A stretch of DNA of 47,797 nucleotides from Ignavibacteriota bacterium (GTDB lineage Bacteria > Bacteroidota > Ignavibacteria > Kapaibacteriales > UBA2268). The translations under genes and the position numbers were made by a program. The notes under the pieces are model-generated. The model ran no database searches and was not told the DNA's origin. It was given only the letters and a program-made list of their open reading frames with translations. Shown here piece after piece: positions 42,491 through 47,797 of this stretch. Location: contig JACRLY010000084.1 in NCBI GenBank assembly GCA_016219595.1, positions 1,253 to 49,049 of the forward strand, read 5' to 3'. Numbering within the stretch: the stretch's first letter is position 1; every line of letters starts with the position of its first letter.

Positions 42491-43409
42491 AGATGCCGGA
42501 GTTAAATTTGGAATAAAACATCCACAAAACTGGATTGTCCAGGCAATTCCCGGGAGCAGAGTTATAATTTACTCTTCTAAGGGTGCTAAAGACAGATTCC
42601 TACAATATGATGCAGAAGGAAAAGCAGGCGCTAAGATTGATGTTTATGCGAAGAAGCTTGATTCAGGAAAATCACTGGAAGATTTCATGGCTTCAACTAA
42701 AATGTTTGACCCAAAAACTTATTCAAAACCTGAAAAAGTGAAAATTGACGGAGTTGAAGGATATAAGCAAACATACTCCTTTGAACTCTCCGACGGGTTA
42801 ATGGAAGGCGAAGTTTATTATGCAACAAAAGACGGGAAGTATGCAACTGCTGTGTTTTTAGAAGCATTTGGCGGCACACTTCATGGATACCATAAATACC
42901 TTGAAGAAATTATTGCATCGGTTAAACTCGCTTATGAACCTTCAGCGAAAAAACCAGATACTGTTTTAGTCGAAGCCGCACCCCCGTCACAGAATCTGAC
43001 AACAATGGGTGGAGACGGATATACAATTTTAATCCCGGATAATTTTACTTCGACATCAGGAAAGTCAAAAGATGCTATAGCATCGAGAAACTATATTGGT
43101 GATAGAAGAGCTGATTGTAATATCCAGGTCGATGTCATTGATGCAACAAAGCAGCAGAATCTGAAGAAAATAGTTGATGATGATAAGAATAAGGTTAAGT
43201 ACGGAAATTCGAATGCATCGGCAACTACACTTGGAGGTCAGCAAGCATATGTATTCAATTATTCACCCGGAAGAAATGTGCAAAGCAGGGCATACTTTGT
43301 AATCAAAGGGAACAAGCTTTTCCGTATAACCATGAATTGGTTCAAAGGTGAAGAAGCGTCATATCTGCCTGTATTCGAGAAATCAATAAGGAGTATAAAG
43401 TTTCAGTAA
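42477..43409 (+). CDS. Protein with two PsbP-like/Mog1-like domains, no signal peptide
   Basis: A 310-residue protein with two domains of the same fold. The first spans about residues 1-145 (GVKFGIKHPQNWIVQ at its start, IIASVKLAYE at its end) and the second about 170-310 (DGYTILIPDNFTS to SIRSIKFQ). They resemble PsbP/DUF1795-type beta-alpha domains. Such proteins are normally exported, but here the chain starts MTTYEDAG with no signal peptide, and the frame is closed by a TGA eight codons upstream of the ATG. Together with the odd end of the previous gene this suggests a small deletion that removed the signal peptide. Confidence 0.68.
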   Translation: MTTYEDAGVKFGIKHPQNWIVQAIPGSRVIIYSSKGAKDRFLQYDAEGKAGAKIDVYAKKLDSGKSLEDFMASTKMFDPKTYSKPEKVKIDGVEGYKQTYSFELSDGLMEGEVYYATKDGKYATAVFLEAFGGTLHGYHKYLEEIIASVKLAYEPSAKKPDTVLVEAAPPSQNLTTMGGDGYTILIPDNFTSTSGKSKDAIASRNYIGDRRADCNIQVDVIDATKQQNLKKIVDDDKNKVKYGNSNASATTLGGQQAYVFNYSPGRNVQSRAYFVIKGNKLFRITMNWFKGEEASYLPVFEKSIRSIKFQ

Positions 43410-43434
43410 AGAATTGTTTAATTTTATTAATTTT

Positions 43435-43475
43435 GAGGCAGGGTTTTATACAAGCTCTGCCTTATTTATTTTTTT
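43435..43475 (+). terminator. Rho-independent terminator after the PsbP-like gene
   Basis: An 8-bp stem (AGGCAGGG with CTCTGCCT, one G-T pair) closes an 11-base loop and is followed by a T-rich tract (TATTTATTTTTTT). Confidence 0.8.
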
Positions 43476-43498
43476 AATATCTATACGAAATTCATGTA

Positions 43499-44032
43499 AT
43501 GAATAATATAATATATACAAATAAAATCAATACATCCTTAGGTGAGATGATTGCGGGCGCCACAGATGAAGGTTTGTGTCTGCTCGAATTTAACGACAGG
43601 CCTGCTTTAACGAAAGAACTCGATAACTTAAAAAAAATTCTCAATTCAGAAATAGTAGATGGAGAGCATGAATTAATTACTCAGACTAAGATACAGATTG
43701 ACGAGTATTTTCAGGGTAAGAGGAAAGAATTTACTATAAAACTAAATGCACCTGGTACTATATTTCAAAAGAAAGTTTGGGGTGTTTTGATAGATATTCC
43801 TTTTGGAAATACCCGAACATACAAAAACCAGGCAGCAAGACTTGGTAATTCAGCATCAATACGTGCAGTTGGTAAAGCAAACGGAGACAACAGGATTGCT
43901 ATCATTATTCCATGCCACCGAGTAATAGGAGCAAATGGTGATTTAATAGGGTATGGAGGTGGATTATGTAGAAAACATTACCTTCTTGAATTCGAGAATA
44001 AAATAAATAATAATTTCACTTTGTTTGAATAA
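43499..44032 (+). CDS. ogt: Methylated-DNA-protein-cysteine methyltransferase
   Basis: This 177-residue repair protein removes methyl or alkyl groups from O6 of guanine by a single-use transfer to its cysteine. The active site IIPCHRVIGANG has Cys139. The helix-turn-helix with the arginine finger is in ASIRAVGKANGDNR, and the preceding block is FQKKVWGVLIDIPFG. There is no Ada N-terminal domain, so it is of the Ogt/MGMT type. It overlaps no neighbour but lies 10 bases before the sulfatase start and follows a terminator. Confidence 0.94.
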   Translation: MNNIIYTNKINTSLGEMIAGATDEGLCLLEFNDRPALTKELDNLKKILNSEIVDGEHELITQTKIQIDEYFQGKRKEFTIKLNAPGTIFQKKVWGVLIDIPFGNTRTYKNQAARLGNSASIRAVGKANGDNRIAIIIPCHRVIGANGDLIGYGGGLCRKHYLLEFENKINNNFTLFE

Positions 44033-44042
44033 TATTAATAAA

Positions 44043-46028
44043 ATGGATAAAAAAGAGAAGAAAAAATTTACCAAATTAAATTTCCTCTTTAATAATTGGA
44101 ATAATATTAAACTCATTTTTCAGATATACCTGGTAGCAATAGCTGTTTTCTCTTGTTTCAGATTAATTCTTTTTTTCACAGAGATTGATAAAGCCGGCAG
44201 TTTATCAGAGAATTATCTTTTGATATTGCAGGCATTCATTATGGGTTTAAGATTTGACACAGTCATATCATGTTATATTCTTGTTTTACCTTTTTTGATT
44301 TTATCAGTTATGTTTATCATAAACAGGAAAAATCAAATAATTGAGGAATTCACATTCTATTATATATTGCTGTCATTTTCAATTGCCTTTTTCTTATGTG
44401 CTGTTGATATTCCATTTTTCAATCAATTTTTTTCAAGATTGTCTGTAACTGCTCTCGAATGGGCAGACAGCCCTGTATTTGTTTTGAAAATGGTTTTCCA
44501 GGAAATCAGATACTGGATAATGATTATACCATTCATTTCAGCTGTCTTTTTATTTTATATTTCACTGAAAAAGATATATAAAAGAGCTTCTCTAATAACA
44601 ATTGGCAAAAAGTCTATTACTCTCAGGATTATATTTTCAATAATGTTTTTCCTTGTCATGTTTATTGGAATTCGCGGAAGAGTGGAAAAAAAATCTCCGA
44701 TCAGAATTGGAACTTCATATTTTTCGAATAATCCATTCTTAAATCAATTAGGATTAAATCCTGTTTTTACTTTTTTAAGAAGTTATCTTGACAACATTGA
44801 TGTTACTAATTCACATATTAGGTTAATGGATGATAAAGAAGCTTTAAATAATGTTCAGAAATACTTATTTTTAACTGCACCTGATACTATTTATCCTATT
44901 TATAGAAAAATCATTCCGGATTCTTTCAGTACAAGAAAGCCGAACATTGTAATTATTATAATGGAAAGTATGAGTTCAGCCCTGATGCACCATGGGGGGA
45001 ATAATAATAACTTAACACCTTTTCTGGACAGTCTTGCAGACAATAGTCTCTATTTTGAAAATGTTTATACTTCAGGAATTCATACATTCAATGGTGTATT
45101 CAGTACTTTGTTTTCGTATCCTGCAATTTTCAGGCAACACCCGATGAAAGAAAGCAGGATGGTAAAATATAACAATATCTCAAATGTTTTAAAACAATTG
45201 GGATATTCAACCGGATATTACACTACACATGATGGTCAATTTGATAATATTGAAGGATTTCTTAGAGCTAACGATTTTGATAATGTCATAACACAGTCCG
45301 ATTATCCATCGTCAAAAGTGGCTACCACACTTGGTGTACCGGATGATTATATGTTCAGTTATGCATTACCCCAAATTAATGAATTAAGCAAAAATAATAA
45401 ACCTTTTTTTGTTGCTTTTATGACTGCGAGCAATCATGGACCTTATTATATTCCGGATTATTTTAATCCGCGCTCCAAAACAGTAATGGATGCCATTGTT
45501 GAATATTCGGATTGGGCTTTGCAAAAATTTATATCTGATGCAAAAAAACAAGTTTGGTTCGAAAATACAATTTTTGTTTTCATTGCTGACCACGGGATAC
45601 CGATTACTGCTAATTATGAATTACCATTAGATTATCATCATACCCCTCTAATAATATATGCTCCAAATATAATTGGACAAAGTCATAAATATAATTGCTT
45701 GGGAGGTCAGATAGACGTATTCCCAACAATTATGGGATTAATTAACCAGCCATATATTAATAATACTCTTGGAATAGACCTTCTGAAACAGAAACGCGAT
45801 TATATATATTTCAGTCACGACGATAAATACGGAGTTCTTGACAGTATTTTTTATCTTATTGTAAGACAGGATGGAACGCGTTTATTATTCAAATATATAA
45901 CCGGAGACAAAACAAATTATATAAATGAGTATAAGCGGAAAGCGGATGAAATGGAATTATATGCTAAATCAAATTTCCAGGCATATCAGTATTTAATTCT
46001 TAAGAATAAGCAATATGTTAAGAGATAA
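44043..46028 (+). CDS. LtaS-type membrane sulfatase-fold phosphotransferase
   Basis: The start at 44043 is an ATG; a TTG at 44025 overlaps the ogt stop. The 661-residue protein has five membrane segments in the first 210 residues and then a large extracytoplasmic alkaline-phosphatase-fold domain. The metal/nucleophile blocks are PNIVIIIMESMSS, SGIHTFNGVFSTL (likely nucleophile Thr348) and FVFIADHGIP. Family members transfer phosphoglycerol or phosphoethanolamine to envelope glycans or lipids. In a Gram-negative cell this one probably modifies glycans or lipid headgroups rather than making lipoteichoic acid. Confidence 0.9.
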   Translation: MDKKEKKKFTKLNFLFNNWNNIKLIFQIYLVAIAVFSCFRLILFFTEIDKAGSLSENYLLILQAFIMGLRFDTVISCYILVLPFLILSVMFIINRKNQIIEEFTFYYILLSFSIAFFLCAVDIPFFNQFFSRLSVTALEWADSPVFVLKMVFQEIRYWIMIIPFISAVFLFYISLKKIYKRASLITIGKKSITLRIIFSIMFFLVMFIGIRGRVEKKSPIRIGTSYFSNNPFLNQLGLNPVFTFLRSYLDNIDVTNSHIRLMDDKEALNNVQKYLFLTAPDTIYPIYRKIIPDSFSTRKPNIVIIIMESMSSALMHHGGNNNNLTPFLDSLADNSLYFENVYTSGIHTFNGVFSTLFSYPAIFRQHPMKESRMVKYNNISNVLKQLGYSTGYYTTHDGQFDNIEGFLRANDFDNVITQSDYPSSKVATTLGVPDDYMFSYALPQINELSKNNKPFFVAFMTASNHGPYYIPDYFNPRSKTVMDAIVEYSDWALQKFISDAKKQVWFENTIFVFIADHGIPITANYELPLDYHHTPLIIYAPNIIGQSHKYNCLGGQIDVFPTIMGLINQPYINNTLGIDLLKQKRDYIYFSHDDKYGVLDSIFYLIVRQDGTRLLFKYITGDKTNYINEYKRKADEMELYAKSNFQAYQYLILKNKQYVKR

Positions 46029-46087
46029 TGTATTTTAACTTAACTTTTCATAATTTTAACTTTTAATTTATAGCAAAAGATTTTCTA

Positions 46088-47629
46088 ATGAATACAACAG
46101 AAAAAATAATTATACTCGATTTCGGAGCTCAATATACACAGCTTATTGCCCGCAAGGTGCGTGAGAATGGTGTTTATGCCGAGATTTATCCGTTTAATAT
46201 TTCTTATGATAAGATGAAGGAGCTAAATCCGAAAGGGATTATATTTTCGGGAGGACCTTCAAGCGTTTATGAAAAGGATGCACCAATACCATCTTTTGAT
46301 GTAGTTGATTTCGGTGTACCTGTGCTTGGAATATGCTATGGACTACAGCTTATTGCATATAAAAAGGGCGGTGTGGTTGATAGTGCAGCAAGACGTGAAT
46401 ATGGCAGGGCAGAATTATTGATTGATTCACACGAGGATTTGTTTTTGGATTTGCCATCATCAACAACAGTGTGGATGAGCCATGGGGATGCACTGGCAGA
46501 GCCACCGAAAGGATACGAAGTCATCGCACATTCGGATAATTCACCTATATGTGCAGTACGTTCCAGGGACAGGAAAGTTTTCGGTGTGCAGTTCCATCCT
46601 GAAGTTCATCATACACAGCTTGGCACTAAAATTCTCAGCAACTTTGTGAGAAGCATTTGCGGATGCCGTGAAGTGTGGAATGCTGAATCATTTATCGAAT
46701 CGTCAATAAAAGATATAAAAGAAAAAATTGGGGATGATGGAGTTCTTCTAGCATTAAGCGGGGGAGTGGATTCAACGGTTGCTGCAGTATTGCTTCACAA
46801 AGCAATAGGTGAGAAACTACATTGTGTGCATATTGATTCAGGTTTGATGAGAACTGATGAAAGCAAGACTGTTGTTGACTTATTCAGTCAATCGTTCAAA
46901 ATACCAATCGAGCTGGTTGATGGTTCGGAATTGTTCCTTGAGCGATTGAAAGATGTCGAAGACCCGGAGCAGAAGCGGAAAATCATTGGTAAAACTTTTA
47001 TAGATTTATTTGAAGAAGCATCAACAAAATATAAAGATATAAAATGGCTTGGGCAGGGTACACTATATCCTGATGTAATTGAATCATTATCTGTCAAAGG
47101 ACCATCGGCAACAATAAAGAGTCATCACAATGTCGGCGGCTTGCCGGAAAAGATGAATCTGAAAATCATCGAACCGTTCAGGGAATTGTTTAAGGATGAA
47201 GTTCGTGAAGTTGGGCGTCAGCTTGGTGTACCTGAATGGTTTGTCGAGAGACATCCATTCCCCGGTCCCGGACTTGCAATTAGAATACTCGGAGCAGTAT
47301 CGAAAGAACGTCTTGATGTATTGAGAAAAGCCGATGATATTTATCTTGAAGAAATCCGCAATGCAAAATTGTATGATGAAATCTGGCAGGCATTCGCAGT
47401 GCTTCTCCCAGTTTCAAGTGTAGGTGTGATGGGAGATTCCCGTACCTACGAAAATGTATGTGCATTGCGTGCCGTAACCTCGACCGATGGCATGACTGCC
47501 GACTGGTTCGAATTTCCACCTGAAGTATTAGCAAAAATCTCAAACCGGATTATCAATGAGGTGAGAGGGATTAACAGAGTTGTATATGATATTACAAGCA
47601 AACCTCCCGGGACGATAGAATGGGAGTGA
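46088..47629 (+). CDS. guaA: GMP synthase (glutamine-hydrolysing)
   Basis: The 513-residue enzyme converts XMP to GMP with ATP and glutamine. The class I amidotransferase domain has GICYGLQ with Cys83, and [10 protein letters not shown] with the catalytic His. The ATP-pyrophosphatase domain has the P-loop [13 protein letters not shown], and the C-terminal dimerisation domain ends [10 protein letters not shown], the invariant end of GuaA. It follows the sulfatase gene by about 60 AT-rich bases. Length and motifs are complete. Confidence 0.97.
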   Translation: MNTTEKIIILDFGAQYTQLIARKVRENGVYAEIYPFNISYDKMKELNPKGIIFSGGPSSVYEKDAPIPSFDVVDFGVPVLGICYGLQLIAYKKGGVVDSAARREYGRAELLIDSHEDLFLDLPSSTTVWMSHGDALAEPPKGYEVIAHSDNSPICAVRSRDRKVFGVQFHPEVHHTQLGTKILSNFVRSICGCREVWNAESFIESSIKDIKEKIGDDGVLLALSGGVDSTVAAVLLHKAIGEKLHCVHIDSGLMRTDESKTVVDLFSQSFKIPIELVDGSELFLERLKDVEDPEQKRKIIGKTFIDLFEEASTKYKDIKWLGQGTLYPDVIESLSVKGPSATIKSHHNVGGLPEKMNLKIIEPFRELFKDEVREVGRQLGVPEWFVERHPFPGPGLAIRILGAVSKERLDVLRKADDIYLEEIRNAKLYDEIWQAFAVLLPVSSVGVMGDSRTYENVCALRAVTSTDGMTADWFEFPPEVLAKISNRIINEVRGINRVVYDITSKPPGTIEWE

Positions 47630-47797
47630 AAAGACAATTACTTATTACTAATTAATAAATTACTTAATTTGAAATTTAATTACCAAATTATAAAATATTA
47701 AAATAAAAATATCGTCCCGCAAAGCATTATGAAATGTTGTATTGAATTTATTCTTAAATTGGAATTTGATGTATAAGAACAAAGAACGATTTTGATT

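Overview
The window is low-GC bacterial chromosome with about 37 protein-coding genes on both strands. No tRNA, rRNA or CRISPR array was seen. Several traits point to the Bacteroidota/Chlorobi-Ignavibacteria (FCB) group: a secreted protein ending in a type IX secretion (Por) sorting domain, many short-signal lipoproteins, PD40 propeller lipoproteins, LolA, an LtaS-type sulfatase, and an ECF sigma factor next to a membrane anti-sigma-like protein. Clear AGGAG-type ribosome sites before several genes fit Ignavibacteria/Kapabacteria-like lineages better than Bacteroidia. The taxonomic call is inference.

Layout. 1-5282 (+): the tail of an unseen gene, a CHASE2 membrane protein without an output domain, and four tandem paralogous exported proteins (FecR-like domain, beta domain, helical repeat tail). 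5284-6552 (-): purD. 7113-12049: a soluble PAS/GAF histidine kinase, an M48 (Ste24-like) protease and a lysine 6-dehydrogenase-like enzyme. 12050-14960: a repeat-rich islet around one NlpC/P60 lipoprotein gene, with a 67-bp element in inverted copies on both sides. 14961-23729 (-): amidohydrolase, YfhL-type ferredoxin, glycosyltransferase-like protein, a sigma-54 activator whose HTH lies in another frame, rhodanese, J-domain protein, patatin/beta-barrel protein, acylphosphatase and DJ-1. 23921-28193 (+): a 12-TPR protein and a 961-residue T9SS cargo. 28285-30132: a BadF-type sugar kinase with a near-consensus sigma-54 promoter, divergent from rex, which has two Rex operators just upstream.

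30285-37625 (-): a PfkB kinase, then, read in the direction of transcription, ECF sigma factor, anti-sigma-like protein with a C-terminal beta-barrel-like region, and five lipoproteins of two paralogous families in two transcription units. 37799-40051 (+): DUF3108, LolA and a repeat lipoprotein. 40052-41137 (-): pdxB. 41244-47629 (+): panB, a CX4CH lipoprotein, a tandem PsbP-like protein with a suspicious gene junction, ogt, an LtaS-like sulfatase and guaA. 47630-47797 is AT-rich with no gene seen.

Themes. Envelope biogenesis and surface sensing dominate (CHASE2 array, sigma/anti-sigma/lipoprotein cluster, LolA, patatin-barrel, T9SS cargo). Three regulatory circuits can be read from the DNA: Rex autoregulation, a sigma-54 promoter in the same window as a sigma-54 activator, and the ECF sigma unit. 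Best candidates for undescribed biology are the CHASE2 plus four-paralogue array, the anti-sigma/barrel protein with its lipoprotein families, and the small repeat elements in the NlpC/P60 islet.
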